From contig PMLV01000086.1 in NCBI GenBank assembly GCA_003160635.1, positions 369 through 35,118 of the forward strand: DNA of 34,750 nucleotides, written 5' to 3'. The DNA comes from Acidimicrobiaceae bacterium (lineage in GTDB: Bacteria; Actinomycetota; Acidimicrobiia; Acidimicrobiales; RAAP-2). The notes beneath the pieces are model-generated. The model saw nothing but the letters and a program-made list of their open reading frames with translations, ran no database searches and was not told where the DNA came from. Positions 14,962 through 23,236 of the stretch are shown piece after piece; positions within the stretch are counted from its first letter, which is position 1, and each line of letters opens with the position of its first letter. The position numbers were made by a program, and so were the translations under genes.

Positions 14962-16158
14962 ATGGCCGACGACGCACCGGTGCAGCCTTCTTTGTTCGAC
15001 GCCGACAACCACTACTACGAAGCGCGCGATGCCTTCACTCGCCACGTCCCGCCGCGCATGGCCGAACGAACGGTGATGGAGGTGATCGTCAACGGCAGGG
15101 TGCGCCACCTCATCGGGGGCCGGCTGAACCACGCCGTGACAAATCCCACCTTCGACCCGGTCAGCAAGCCCGGCGCGCTCTATGCGTACTTCCGGGGTAA
15201 TCCGGATGGCAGGGAAATTCGTGAGCTCCTGTCCGACTCCGAACCTATCCGGCCCGAGTACCGTGACCCGGCGGCCCGTATCGCCGTCATGGACGCCCAG
15301 CAGATCGAAGCGGCGTGGCTCTTCCCCACTCTCGGCGTGATGTACGAAGAGGCGCTGAAACACGACCCCGAAGCCGTCGGGATCGCCTTTCGCGCCTTCA
15401 ATCGCTGGCTCGACGAGGATTGGGGGTTGAACTATCGCGGCCGAGTCCTGGCCGCCCCGTACATCTCGCTCGCCGACGTGAATTGGGCCGTCACTGAACT
15501 CGTGTGGGCCCTCGACCATGAGGCCCGGGTCGTGTGCGTGAGGCCCGTCGCACCGACCTGTGCGGACGGTCCGTGTTCTCCCGGTGATGCACGCTTCGAC
15601 CCGTTTTGGGCCCTGGCCAACGAGGCGGGAATCGTTGTCGCCGTCCATGGCGGAGAGACCGGATACTCCTCGCACGGGTACGCGTCGGACGGCATTGAGG
15701 TGTTCGCCGATCGTTTGACGCCGTTGAAGCTGCTGCTCGACGAGGTCAACATCGAACGACCGATCATGGACTACCTGGCGGCCATGATCTGTGACCGTGT
15801 CTTCGAGCGCTTCCCGAACCTCCGCATGGCTTCCATCGAGAATGGTTCGGGGTACTTGTCCGGATTGTTCGCCCGATTGCGCCGGCTTGACCGCAAGCTG
15901 CCGGGCCACTTTGCCGAGGACCCGGTCAAGACCTTCCTCCAACACGTCTGGATAAGCCCTTTCTGGGAAGAGCGTATAGAGGACGTCATCGATCTGGTCG
16001 GGCCGGATCGTGTGCTCTTCGGCTCCGACTGGCCGCACGTCGAAGGTCTTCCACAACCCATCCAGTACCTCGACGAGATCACGGCCCTTGACGCCGGTGT
16101 CCGCCGTCAACTGGTGCATGACAATGCAGATGGCCTCAGCTCGCTGCGCCCGGCGTAA
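14962..16158 (+). CDS. Amidohydrolase-2 family protein
   Basis: A 398-residue TIM-barrel hydrolase or decarboxylase of the amidohydrolase-2 group. Seen: DADNHYYEARDAF at the N-terminus in place of the usual HxH pair, VMDAQQIEAAWLFPTLG, a barrel histidine in VAVHGGETGYSS, ENGSGYLSGLFARL and the catalytic-type Asp in LFGSDWPHVEG. This variant with DNH rather than HxH is common in actinobacterial members encoded beside lipid and aromatic degradation genes; its substrate is unknown. ATG 14962 was chosen because it follows a G-rich stretch (GGGGGTGGGGA) and matches the usual family start. An in-frame ATG at 14908 has GGAAGG nearby and cannot be excluded. TACACT at 14901-14906 could be a -10 for the later start. 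The thiolase-like gene follows after 18 bases, so they are likely co-transcribed. Confidence 0.9.
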   Translation: MADDAPVQPSLFDADNHYYEARDAFTRHVPPRMAERTVMEVIVNGRVRHLIGGRLNHAVTNPTFDPVSKPGALYAYFRGNPDGREIRELLSDSEPIRPEYRDPAARIAVMDAQQIEAAWLFPTLGVMYEEALKHDPEAVGIAFRAFNRWLDEDWGLNYRGRVLAAPYISLADVNWAVTELVWALDHEARVVCVRPVAPTCADGPCSPGDARFDPFWALANEAGIVVAVHGGETGYSSHGYASDGIEVFADRLTPLKLLLDEVNIERPIMDYLAAMICDRVFERFPNLRMASIENGSGYLSGLFARLRRLDRKLPGHFAEDPVKTFLQHVWISPFWEERIEDVIDLVGPDRVLFGSDWPHVEGLPQPIQYLDEITALDAGVRRQLVHDNADGLSSLRPA

Positions 16159-16176
16159 GCCACTCCACGAACGTCG

Positions 16177-17676
16177 ATGACGTCCATATCGGACTCTCCC
16201 TCTGCCCGGGCTCCATGTGTGATCGGCGTGGGCCAGGTGGTGTCGCATACCGCGGACCCTGAGGGCACCGAACCTCTCGAACTCTGGGCGCAGGCATGCT
16301 CCCTCGCCCTTGCCGACACCCGGAGTGGGCGCGGCGTCGGGACGATTGACACCCTGTCGGTGGTGCGATGCGACAGCTGGTCCTACGACAAGCCGGCGCA
16401 GAGGCTCGCCGAGCGGCTCAAACTCTCTCCGGCCCATGTGGCGTATTCAGAACTGGGAGGCCAGCAACCGCAGGTCCTGCTCCACACCCTCTGTGATGCG
16501 ATCGTCGCCGGTCGGATGGATCTCGGCCTGATCGTCAGCGGGGAGGCGCTGCACACCGTCGACGTGATGACCCGAGCGGGAGAGCAGCCGGGGTGGGGCA
16601 ACCCGGCACCCATGACGCCGCCCATGAACCTCGACGCCTTCTTCCACGAGAGCGAACTGCGCCACGGGATGCTGCCCATCATGCGGAGCTTCGCCTTGCG
16701 CGATTCGGCCAGGCGGGCTCACCTCGGAAGCGACGGGGAGGACTACGCCCGTGAACCCGCCCCGACGTATGCGGGCATGTCCGATGTGGCGTCGACCAAT
16801 CCCTATGCATGGCACCCGGTTGCCAGGAGTGCCGAGGAGATCATGGAGGTCAGTGCGGCCAATCGGATGCCCGTGCGCCCCTACCCCAAGCTCATGATGG
16901 CATCGCCAAAGGTGAACCAGGCGGCGGCGCTCGTCGTCGCCAGCGAAGCGAGAGCCAATGATCTCGGCATACCGCCGGAGCATCGCGTGTACCTCCGTGG
17001 CTGGTCCTCGGCGAGTGACTACCCCTACGTGGCGGAGAACGAAGACCTCTGGCGCTCCCGTGCCATGAAGGATGCGGGGCGGCGTGCCCTGGCGGGAGCG
17101 GGGCTGGGCGTCGACGACCTCGCGTACTTCGATCTCTACAGTTGCTTCCCGAGCTCCCTGCGCTTCGCGTGCGACGCACTCGGACGTCGGCTCGATGATT
17201 CCCGCGGCGTCACCGTGACGGGTGGGATGCCGTACGCCGGCGCGCCGGGAAGCGGCTACGTCACAATGGCCCTGGCCTCCATGACCCAGGCACTGCGCGA
17301 GAGCGATGGTGCCTCGGGCTTGGTGAGCGGCCTCAGCGCCCAGATGGCGACGCACGCATTCACCCTGTTGAGCGCTCGCCCCGGGACGGGCGATCCGAAG
17401 GCGTTCGGCAGCCCGCGTCAGCGCACGGCTGAAGGCCGGACACCGATCCGGGAGGAGGGCCGGGGTGTCGCTGTTTTGGAGGCCTATGCGGTGGCCTGCG
17501 ACTACGCCGGAGACAACGACATCGCAGTGGCGGTCTGCCGTCTCCCTGACGAGAGCCGCTGCTATGCGCAGACGCGAGATGCGGACGCCCTCGGGTTCCT
17601 GTCATCTGCCGAGGGTGTGGGCCGCCGGGTGGAACTGACGTCAGGTGAGGGCGGCACCAACCAGCTCGTCCTCTGA
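16177..17676 (+). CDS. Thiolase-like protein type 1 (TLP1-like) with additional C-terminal domain
   Basis: A 499-residue thiolase-fold protein. N-terminal half: CVIGVGQVVSH, AYSELGGQQPQVLLH; C-terminal half: YFDLYSCFPSSLRF, TGGMPYAGAPGSG and GLVSGLSAQMATHAF. Where catalytic thiolases have the nucleophilic Cys (CGSG-type turn) this protein reads LGGQQPQ, and the usual GHP and CxGGG loops are replaced by GAPGSG and SGLSAQ. Thus the classic claisen chemistry is unlikely. Residues ~390-499 form an extra domain resembling the additional C-terminal domain of mycobacterial SCP2-thiolase-like protein type 1, instead of a separate DUF35 partner. Binding of an acyl-CoA or lipid is plausible. It follows the amidohydrolase gene closely and converges on the lipoyl-carrier gene with 30 bases between stops. 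Confidence 0.85.
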   Translation: MTSISDSPSARAPCVIGVGQVVSHTADPEGTEPLELWAQACSLALADTRSGRGVGTIDTLSVVRCDSWSYDKPAQRLAERLKLSPAHVAYSELGGQQPQVLLHTLCDAIVAGRMDLGLIVSGEALHTVDVMTRAGEQPGWGNPAPMTPPMNLDAFFHESELRHGMLPIMRSFALRDSARRAHLGSDGEDYAREPAPTYAGMSDVASTNPYAWHPVARSAEEIMEVSAANRMPVRPYPKLMMASPKVNQAAALVVASEARANDLGIPPEHRVYLRGWSSASDYPYVAENEDLWRSRAMKDAGRRALAGAGLGVDDLAYFDLYSCFPSSLRFACDALGRRLDDSRGVTVTGGMPYAGAPGSGYVTMALASMTQALRESDGASGLVSGLSAQMATHAFTLLSARPGTGDPKAFGSPRQRTAEGRTPIREEGRGVAVLEAYAVACDYAGDNDIAVAVCRLPDESRCYAQTRDADALGFLSSAEGVGRRVELTSGEGGTNQLVL

Positions 17677-17706
17677 GAGGACAGCCGGCATTGCGGAGGG
17701 GCTGGA

Positions 17707-17949
17707 CTACGTCGCCTCGATGCTGGCGATCTCAGTGCCGACCGGATAGACCTGCCCGGCCTCCGCTTCGTGGTGGATCACACCGCTGGTCGCCGCCTCA
17801 ACCTCGGTCTCGACCTTGTCGGTTTCGATGACGTACAGCGCCTGTCCCTCGGTCACCGAGGACCCGTCGGCGACGAGCCACTCCACGAGGCCCGCTTCGG
17901 AGGTTGCCAATGAGAGCTTGGGGATGCGAACGGGAGTCCGTTCACCCAT
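17707..17949 (-). CDS. Free-standing lipoyl carrier domain protein
   Basis: An 80-residue protein consisting of one biotinyl/lipoyl domain. The attachment motif ETDKVETEV places the modified lysine at residue 45, flanked by WLVADGSSVTEGQALYVI before and ATSGVIHHEAEAGQVYPVGT after. The lipoyl-type DK(V/A) context and the neighbouring E1 genes favour lipoate over biotin. There is no peripheral-subunit-binding or acyltransferase domain, so this is not an E2 but a bare swinging arm. Its ATG overlaps the end of the E1 beta gene by 8 bases (ATGGGTGA), giving coupled translation. The frame is open upstream to 18243 but that part is antisense-like shadow of the E1 beta gene. It probably accepts the decarboxylated or cleaved group from E1. 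Confidence 0.88.
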   Translation of the reverse strand: MGERTPVRIPKLSLATSEAGLVEWLVADGSSVTEGQALYVIETDKVETEVEAATSGVIHHEAEAGQVYPVGTEIASIEAT

Positions 17950-18949
17950 GCGAGCCCTCGAACGTCCTTCGCACCGCCCCGGTGATGGAGGCCAGGGAGG
18001 GAAGCGCGGCAGCCTCGAGCGCCTGGGCCGAGGGGATGGGGGTGAAACGCGCGCCCACCCGCTGCACGGGAGCCAGCAGCTCGCCGAACAGCCCCTCCGC
18101 GATGGTGGCTGCCACCTCAGCCCCCGGGCCGGCGAAGGTGGTCGCATAGTGCACCACGACGGCCCGCTTCGTCTTGCCCACCGATGCCAGGAGCCTCTCG
18201 GTGTCCAACGGCACGAGCGTGCGGAGGTCGAGCACTTCGACATCGATGCCCTCGCCGGCCAATTGGTCGGCCGCCGTCAGCGCATCGAAGACCCCACGTC
18301 CGTACGTCACGATGGTGACGTCCTTTCCCTCGCGCTTCACGTCGGCCTCGCCGAGCGGTATGGAAAAGGACGGATCGTCGGGAACGGGCCCCCTTTGGCC
18401 GTACGTGAGGACCGTCTCCATGAAGACGCACGGATCGGGGTCGAATATGGCCGAGGTGAGAAGCCCCTTCGCGTCGCGTGGCGTGCTGGGCACGATGACT
18501 TTGAGGCCCGGAATATGCATGAACCAGGCCTCGAGCGACTGGGAGTGGGTGGCGCCTGAGCCGAGGCCTCCGAACACGGCCGTGCGGACCGTGATGGGGC
18601 AGCTCGTGCGACCCCCGGACATGAACCGCAACTTGGCGGCGTGGTTCACGATCTGGTCGATCGCAATCCCGATGAAGTCCATGATCATGATCTCGGGCAC
18701 AACGAGCATGCCCTCGAGCGCGGCACCGATGGCAGCGCCGACAATGGCCGCCTCGGAGATCGGTGTATCGAGCACCCGGTCCGTGCCGTACTTGGTCGAG
18801 AGCCCGGCTGTGACCCCACTCACACCGCCACCCGGATCAGCGATGTCCTCGCCCAGCAGGAGAACCCGGTCGTCCGTCGCCATGGCCTGATCCAGAGCCA
18901 GGGCAAGCGCGTCCCTCACCGTCATCTCAGTTTCGCCGTCGATGCTCAT
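17942..18949 (-). CDS. 2-oxo acid (or acetoin-type) dehydrogenase E1 component, beta subunit
   Basis: A 335-residue E1 beta subunit of the thiamine-diphosphate dehydrogenase family. Family blocks: LLLGEDIADPGGG, RVLDTPISEAAIVGAAIGAA, MDFIGIAIDQIVNHAAK, GGLGSGATHSQSLEAWF and IPGLKVIVPSTPRDAKGLL in the pyrimidine-binding domain, then VTIVTYGRG and VEVLDLRTLVPLD in the transketolase C domain. It pairs with E1 alpha to make the heterotetramer that transfers a two-carbon or acyl unit to lipoate. The substrate, pyruvate, branched 2-oxo acid, acetoin or a catabolic diketone, is not decided by sequence. Its ATG directly abuts the E1 alpha stop (TGAATG) and its own end overlaps the lipoyl-carrier start, so the three are translated together. 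Confidence 0.93.
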   Translation of the reverse strand: MSIDGETEMTVRDALALALDQAMATDDRVLLLGEDIADPGGGVSGVTAGLSTKYGTDRVLDTPISEAAIVGAAIGAALEGMLVVPEIMIMDFIGIAIDQIVNHAAKLRFMSGGRTSCPITVRTAVFGGLGSGATHSQSLEAWFMHIPGLKVIVPSTPRDAKGLLTSAIFDPDPCVFMETVLTYGQRGPVPDDPSFSIPLGEADVKREGKDVTIVTYGRGVFDALTAADQLAGEGIDVEVLDLRTLVPLDTERLLASVGKTKRAVVVHYATTFAGPGAEVAATIAEGLFGELLAPVQRVGARFTPIPSAQALEAAALPSLASITGAVRRTFEGSHG

Positions 18950-19948
18950 TCAGCGCCCCTTCGTCGCGGCATAGACGTCGCGGTCCAGTTCGTCGAGCGT
19001 CGGTGGAGGGCTCGCCAAGACCTCGACGAGAGCATCCTCGATCTGTCGCCGCCCGTCCTCCTCGATCTCTGTGACCTGCTCGCGGGTCAGCACTCCGTCC
19101 TCGACCAATCGATCGGCGAACCGAGGCACGGGATCGGCCGCCTTCGCCGCCTCGAGCTCCTCGGGCGGGATGTACGCCATCTGATCCCCGAAAAAATGCC
19201 CGAAGAACCTGTACGTCACGCACTCGATGAGCGTCGGACCCCCTCCCGCACGTGCCCTGCTCACGGCGGCGGAGAACGAACGGTAGACCTCGAGGGGGTC
19301 GTTTCCATCGATCGTCTCTCCGGGCATGTTGTAGGCGGCAGCCCTGTCGGCGATGTGCTCCACGTGCATCGTGTCGACGGTGGGCGTCATCTCGGCGTAC
19401 CCGTTGTTCTGGCACACCAGGATCATCGGCAACTGCCACGTGGCGGCCAAGTTCGCCGCCTCATGGAACGACCCGGTGTTCGTCGCGCCATCGCCGAAGC
19501 TCACCGCGACGACGCGATCGGTCTTCTGGGCCCGTGCGGCCAGCGCCAACCCGACGGCTACCGGTATCCCGGCGCCGACGATCCCCGTGGAGAGCATCAG
19601 GCCGACGCCCGGGTCGGCGATATGCATGGTGCCGCCCTTGCCGCCGCACGCTCCCACTTGTCGGCCGAGCATCTCCCCCAGAATCTCGATCAGCGGGACC
19701 CCCTTGCCTATTTGGTCGTGCAGGCCCCTGTAGGTGGTGACGAGACGGTCGTGCCTCCCCAGGCAGACCCCCAGGCCGGCACAGATCGCCTCTTGCCCTC
19801 GCGACGGCCAATAGACGGTCAGGAACTCACCCGTGGAGATGCCTTTGCGCAGGCGCTCGTCACAAGCCTTGGCGAGCGTCATGATCTCGAACATGCGCCG
19901 CTGGACGGCCTCGGTCGGCGCCCCGGACTCGGTTGCTGGAATGTTCAT
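18950..19948 (-). CDS. 2-oxo acid (or acetoin-type) dehydrogenase E1 component, alpha subunit
   Basis: A 332-residue E1 alpha subunit. The thiamine-diphosphate motif runs from GDG (152-154) in VSFGDGATNTGSFHEAANLA to QNN (180-182). Other blocks are SRGQEAICAG, GKGGTMHIAD and ECVTYRFFGHFFGD. The absence of the phosphorylation-type loop seen in mitochondrial PDH is normal for bacterial acetoin/branched-chain-like forms, and GKGGTMHIAD is frequent in acetoin dehydrogenase-type proteins. Start ATG 19948 immediately follows the TAG of the upstream binding-protein gene with no spacing, so it lacks its own clear ribosome site and likely depends on re-initiation. Next in order are E1 beta and the lipoyl carrier. 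No E2 or E3 gene is present in the window. Confidence 0.93.
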   Translation of the reverse strand: MNIPATESGAPTEAVQRRMFEIMTLAKACDERLRKGISTGEFLTVYWPSRGQEAICAGLGVCLGRHDRLVTTYRGLHDQIGKGVPLIEILGEMLGRQVGACGGKGGTMHIADPGVGLMLSTGIVGAGIPVAVGLALAARAQKTDRVVAVSFGDGATNTGSFHEAANLAATWQLPMILVCQNNGYAEMTPTVDTMHVEHIADRAAAYNMPGETIDGNDPLEVYRSFSAAVSRARAGGGPTLIECVTYRFFGHFFGDQMAYIPPEELEAAKAADPVPRFADRLVEDGVLTREQVTEIEEDGRRQIEDALVEVLASPPPTLDELDRDVYAATKGR

Positions 19949-21130
19949 CTAGTGCACGCAGACTGGCTTGGAGTTCTTGAGGCTGACGAACTTCTGGTTC
20001 TTGATTCCCATCAGGTAGAAGCAGCTGTTGCCGTGTTGGACGCCCTTCTTGAACGTAATGGGTGCCGAAAGGCCACCCAGCGTCGTGCCCTTGGGCATGG
20101 CGTAGAACCCGGCGACCATCTCGGCCGACGTCGGGTGCGCCCCGAAGTGCGCCGCTGCTCCCGCCGTCTGGACCTCTACCCCGGCGGCCCAGTTCTCCAG
20201 GACGATCTCACCGAAGTTCGGACCGGTCGTGACTCCGGGTGCGTATCTGGCCAGCGCGTCGTACATCGGCTTCGTGGCGGCATTCTTCACGAAGAACGGA
20301 AGGTTCGGCTGCACGTCGATATTTCCCTCCATACCCGGGATGGTCAGCCAGGAAATGGCCACCGTGCCGTCACCGCTGATCTCCGTCGGGTTGTAGCCCT
20401 GCGTGGCGCAGTCCGCCACGACCTTGTTGACGATCGCCGTCGCGTCGCCGACGGTCATCGCGGTCGCACCGGACTGCTTCGCCGCCAGGCAGTAGGCGGC
20501 ATAGCTCGGAGCCGCGAAGCTGATGGCGGCCGTGTAGGACAGCGAGAGGCCGAACTTCGGCAGAGAGGTCTTGAGGTCGGTGCTCGACTGCGCACACACT
20601 GCCACCTCGGCGCAATAGACATCAGCCAGCTTCTTGGCGCCCGACACCTTGGCGGCGTAGGCGTCGGCGTCCGTGAAGTAGTTGTAGGTGGCGCCCGGGA
20701 CGAAGAAGACCGGATTCTGGTACCCGGCATCGCTTTCCGCGCCACCGGCGACCGGCACGTCGTGCGCGGCCACGTAGGAGGTCCAGGACGAGTCCACGTC
20801 GCTGTTGTCAAAGAGAGCGACGACATGGTCCGCCGTGACCAGGGTCTGGACATCGGCGAGAGATGTCGTCGGGTTATAGCCGTCGTCCTTCACGATGAGC
20901 TGCACCGGGTGACCCTGGATGCCCCCGTGGGCGGTCACGTATTTTGCCCATGCCTGGAGGGTGGGCGTCGTCTGCGCGACGGAGGAGGCCTCGGGACCCG
21001 TGCAGCTGCAGACGTCGCCGATGACGATCGGCGCCTTCGTGGCCGCCCCCGCCGACTGCCCGATCGTGAGCAGGCTGGCGGTGACCGTCACCGCCCCGAG
21101 TAGGCAAGCGGCATGTCGTTTCAACCTCAT
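19949..21130 (-). CDS. Secreted type I substrate-binding protein (branched-chain amino acid ABC type)
   Basis: A 393-residue periplasmic-binding-protein-fold protein. The N-terminus is a Sec signal: MRLKRHAACLLGAV, a hydrophobic core and a probable cleavage site after SAGA, with no lipobox. The mature protein opens with PIVIGDVCSCTGPEAS and shows AWAKYVTAHGGIQGHPVQLI, VKDDGYNPTTSLADVQTLV and VVALFDNSDVD, typical of Leu/Ile/Val-type binding proteins; these also bind acids, amides and aromatic compounds. The C-terminus has several cysteines (GNSCFYLMG, KPVCVH). ATG 21130 follows GGGGGG; the longer frame to 21175 has no signal-peptide logic. No permease or ATPase gene is nearby. Its stop abuts the E1 alpha start, so a secreted binding protein heads a dehydrogenase operon. 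Confidence 0.9.
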   Translation of the reverse strand: MRLKRHAACLLGAVTVTASLLTIGQSAGAATKAPIVIGDVCSCTGPEASSVAQTTPTLQAWAKYVTAHGGIQGHPVQLIVKDDGYNPTTSLADVQTLVTADHVVALFDNSDVDSSWTSYVAAHDVPVAGGAESDAGYQNPVFFVPGATYNYFTDADAYAAKVSGAKKLADVYCAEVAVCAQSSTDLKTSLPKFGLSLSYTAAISFAAPSYAAYCLAAKQSGATAMTVGDATAIVNKVVADCATQGYNPTEISGDGTVAISWLTIPGMEGNIDVQPNLPFFVKNAATKPMYDALARYAPGVTTGPNFGEIVLENWAAGVEVQTAGAAAHFGAHPTSAEMVAGFYAMPKGTTLGGLSAPITFKKGVQHGNSCFYLMGIKNQKFVSLKNSKPVCVH

Positions 21131-21150
21131 TGGTGCCCCCCTGTGCCGTC

Positions 21151-21173
21151 GTGCGGCCGAAACATGGCCGCAC
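21151..21173. repeat. Perfect inverted repeat upstream of the binding-protein operon
   Basis: Arms GTGCGGCC (21151-21158) and GGCCGCAC (21166-21173) enclose a 7-base spacer, 21 bases before the ATG at 21130. It could be a transcription-factor operator or a hairpin in the 5' leader of the operon. The remaining 300 bases up to the Rieske gene hold divergent promoters; TACAAT at 21378-21383 is the best -10 for the plus strand. Confidence 0.5.
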
Positions 21174-21475
21174 ATTCGCTCATCGCATTGCCCTCGAAGG
21201 CGTGCATGGTACTCACGCCAAATATGCTTCCAGCGTCGGGTAATGACCGCTCACCATAGCAAGTTCCCCGTCGCCGATCGAGGCCGACCCGGCCTGTCCT
21301 TCATAAGATACGGTGGCCTCGTCGGGCTGGAGCCTCGGTGAGGATCTCTGCCCTGTCCAAGGGTGGAGGCAGCGATTTACAATGGCTCGAACTCGAAGAT
21401 GTGGGGGGGCTCGTGAGGGGCAATCCCGGCACTGGCGTCCACTGAACACGTAACGGCGCAAGACAGGAGATCGTG

Positions 21476-22798
21476 ATGACGCTGGCCAACGAACGCCTGA
21501 ACGGCAAGACGAATCCGTTCCCCATGCAAGATCGGCTCTCTGTCCCTCGAGAGCGCTACTACGACCGGGAGTTCTTCGAACTCGAGAAGGAGCGCCTCTG
21601 GCGGCACACCTGGCAGATGGCGTGCCGCCTCGAGGAGATCCCCGAGGTCGGGGATTTCACCGAGTACGTCATCTGCGATCAGTCCATCCTGGTGGTTCGC
21701 GAAAGCGAGGAGCGCATCCGGTCCTTCTACAACGCCTGCCGGCACCGCGCCACGGAACTGCTCAAGGGATCCGGGAGTCTCCTGGGGGGCCAGATCGTGT
21801 GCCCCTTCCACGGCTGGCGCTGGAACTCTGACGGCTCGAGCTCGTTCGTCTTCGGAGCGGAGGCGTTTGCCGCCGAGTGCCTCAAGCCCGACGACATCAA
21901 ACTCGAAGAGTGCCGGTCCGCCGTGTGGGGTGGGTGCGTCTGGATCAACCTGGATCCGGAGGCCGCGCCTCTCGAAGAGATGCTCGCGCCGGCTGCCGCC
22001 ATTCTCGAACCACTCGGGTTCGCCGATATGCGCGTGTGGTGGTGGAAGGAGGTCGTGCTCGACGTCAACTGGAAGCTGGCCATGGAAGCCTTCCTCGAGG
22101 GATACCACACCATGCGGACCCACTCGCAGCTGACAATGGGCGTCGGGGAGGAGTGGGACGCAGGGTCATTGCTGTACGAGACGTTCGAACATGGGCACTC
22201 CCGCTTCTGGTCGAAGCCTTCGGACGTGCCGATGAGTGCCGAGTTGTTCATCGAATTCGCCCGGGTCCTTTGGGAGGGCCAGGACGCCATGACGCTCGAG
22301 CGGGACGTTCGTGTCTTCGAAAGCATCAGGCACCGGCCGGAAGCTCAAGAAAACGCAGCCCCCGTTGCCATCGCCGCCCTCTACGAGTACGCCGCCGGTG
22401 CCGGCATTCCGCTCCCGCAATTGACCCCCGAGCAGATGGGCCAGTGGGGAGGAGAGGTGTTCCTCTTCCCCAACTTCTTCGTCCTCCCGCAATATGGCAA
22501 CGCACTGAGCTACCGGTGCCGTCCGCACGAGGACAACCCCGAGAAGTGCCGTTTCGAGGTCTGGTCCCTGACGCTCTACCCCGAGGGCCATGACCCCGGT
22601 CGGGCGGAGTTGTCGGGTCGCTTCGCCCAGGACGACGAGGAGAACTGGGGCATGATCCCGCGGCAGGACTTCAGCAACATGGAGCGTCAACAGCGCGGCG
22701 TCCACTCGGACAGTTTTTCGCATATGCGCCTGGCCACGGAGTGGGAAGGCGCCATCGCCAACTTGCACGACGAGGTAGACCGCTACATCGAGCGTTAG
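21476..22798 (+). CDS. Rieske non-haem iron oxygenase, alpha (catalytic) subunit
   Basis: A 440-residue ring-hydroxylating-type oxygenase. The Rieske 2Fe-2S site is Cys88-x-His90 (ACRHRATE) and Cys109-x2-His112 (CPFHGWRW). The mononuclear iron site shows NWKLAMEAFLEGYHTMRTH, with His211 and His216; the bridging acidic residue is Glu-type rather than the usual Asp. The C-terminal half is a helix-grip domain, with GEVFLFPNFFVLPQYGNAL. It adds oxygen to an organic substrate, commonly aromatic, steroid or quaternary ammonium; the substrate here is unknown. Start: ATG 21476 lies 5 bases after AGGAGA; the GTG at 21473 is closer than ideal. No beta subunit is seen, so a homo-oligomer is probable. 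The ferredoxin gene follows after 23 bases, the natural electron donor; no reductase gene is seen. Confidence 0.92.
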   Translation: MTLANERLNGKTNPFPMQDRLSVPRERYYDREFFELEKERLWRHTWQMACRLEEIPEVGDFTEYVICDQSILVVRESEERIRSFYNACRHRATELLKGSGSLLGGQIVCPFHGWRWNSDGSSSFVFGAEAFAAECLKPDDIKLEECRSAVWGGCVWINLDPEAAPLEEMLAPAAAILEPLGFADMRVWWWKEVVLDVNWKLAMEAFLEGYHTMRTHSQLTMGVGEEWDAGSLLYETFEHGHSRFWSKPSDVPMSAELFIEFARVLWEGQDAMTLERDVRVFESIRHRPEAQENAAPVAIAALYEYAAGAGIPLPQLTPEQMGQWGGEVFLFPNFFVLPQYGNALSYRCRPHEDNPEKCRFEVWSLTLYPEGHDPGRAELSGRFAQDDEENWGMIPRQDFSNMERQQRGVHSDSFSHMRLATEWEGAIANLHDEVDRYIER

Positions 22799-22821
22799 AG
22801 AACGGCGGCGGACGCGGGGTC

Positions 22822-23199
22822 GTGGCACAGATCGGCGCGTCCACCCCGGGCGTGGGCCAGGTCGGTCACGTGCGCGTGGAGCCGAGCGGGGTGCACTTCG
22901 ACGTGCGACCCGCAGAGTCCGTCATCCAAGCCGCCTGGCGTGCGGGCTTTCAGTGGCCGACGACGTGCTGGGGGCAGGCTGAATGCGGCGTCTGTGCCAT
23001 GGAGATTCTCGAAGGCGCGGAGTTCCTGGTCCCGGCGGACAAGGTCGAAGCGGCGCGCCTGCGCTCTCTTCCCCGCCGAGACGGCGGCAACCGGCGCCTG
23101 GCCTGCCAAACCCGTCTCACCGGAGGGGGGAACCTCACCGTCCGTAAGCCAGGGGTACGACTCAGGGCAGTCGAGGCGTCACCGCCCTCGGCGTCGTGA
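22822..23199 (+). CDS. 2Fe-2S ferredoxin
   Basis: A 125-residue ferredoxin with cysteines at 49, 55, 58 and 95 (CWGQAECGVC, then LACQTRL). The C-x5-C-x2-C spacing is that of adrenodoxin-like or CGGQGxCGxC ferredoxins, not the C-x4-C-x2-C of plant-type proteins. Upstream is the beta-grasp strand VRVEPSGVHFDVRPAESVIQ. Extensions at both ends are polar. The start is given as GTG 22822 because no ATG lies between the oxygenase stop and the conserved part; the ribosome site is weak and coupling to the Rieske gene is likely. It probably passes electrons to the oxygenase just upstream. The very short C-terminal tail after KPGVRLRAVE ends before the convergent flavoprotein gene. Confidence 0.88.
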   Translation: MAQIGASTPGVGQVGHVRVEPSGVHFDVRPAESVIQAAWRAGFQWPTTCWGQAECGVCAMEILEGAEFLVPADKVEAARLRSLPRRDGGNRRLACQTRLTGGGNLTVRKPGVRLRAVEASPPSAS

Positions 23200-23213
23200 G
23201 CCGAGCCGGTCGG

Positions 23214-23233
23214 CCCGGGCTTTTCCCGCCGGG
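23214..23233. terminator. Possible short hairpin between convergent genes
   Basis: CCCGG (23214-23218) and CCGGG (23229-23233) enclose a 10-base loop containing TTTT, in the 37-base gap between the ferredoxin stop and the flavoprotein stop. The stem is only 5 bp, so support is weak. Confidence 0.3.
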
Positions 23234-23236
23234 GGA

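Noticed and set aside
14905..16437. 510-codon minus-strand open frame
   Set aside because: Antisense shadow of the amidohydrolase gene in GC-rich DNA; no recognisable protein features.
18641..21103. 820-codon plus-strand open frame
   Set aside because: It is antisense to E1 beta, E1 alpha and the binding protein, all of which have clear family motifs; the translated sequence is Arg/His-rich and shows no domain.
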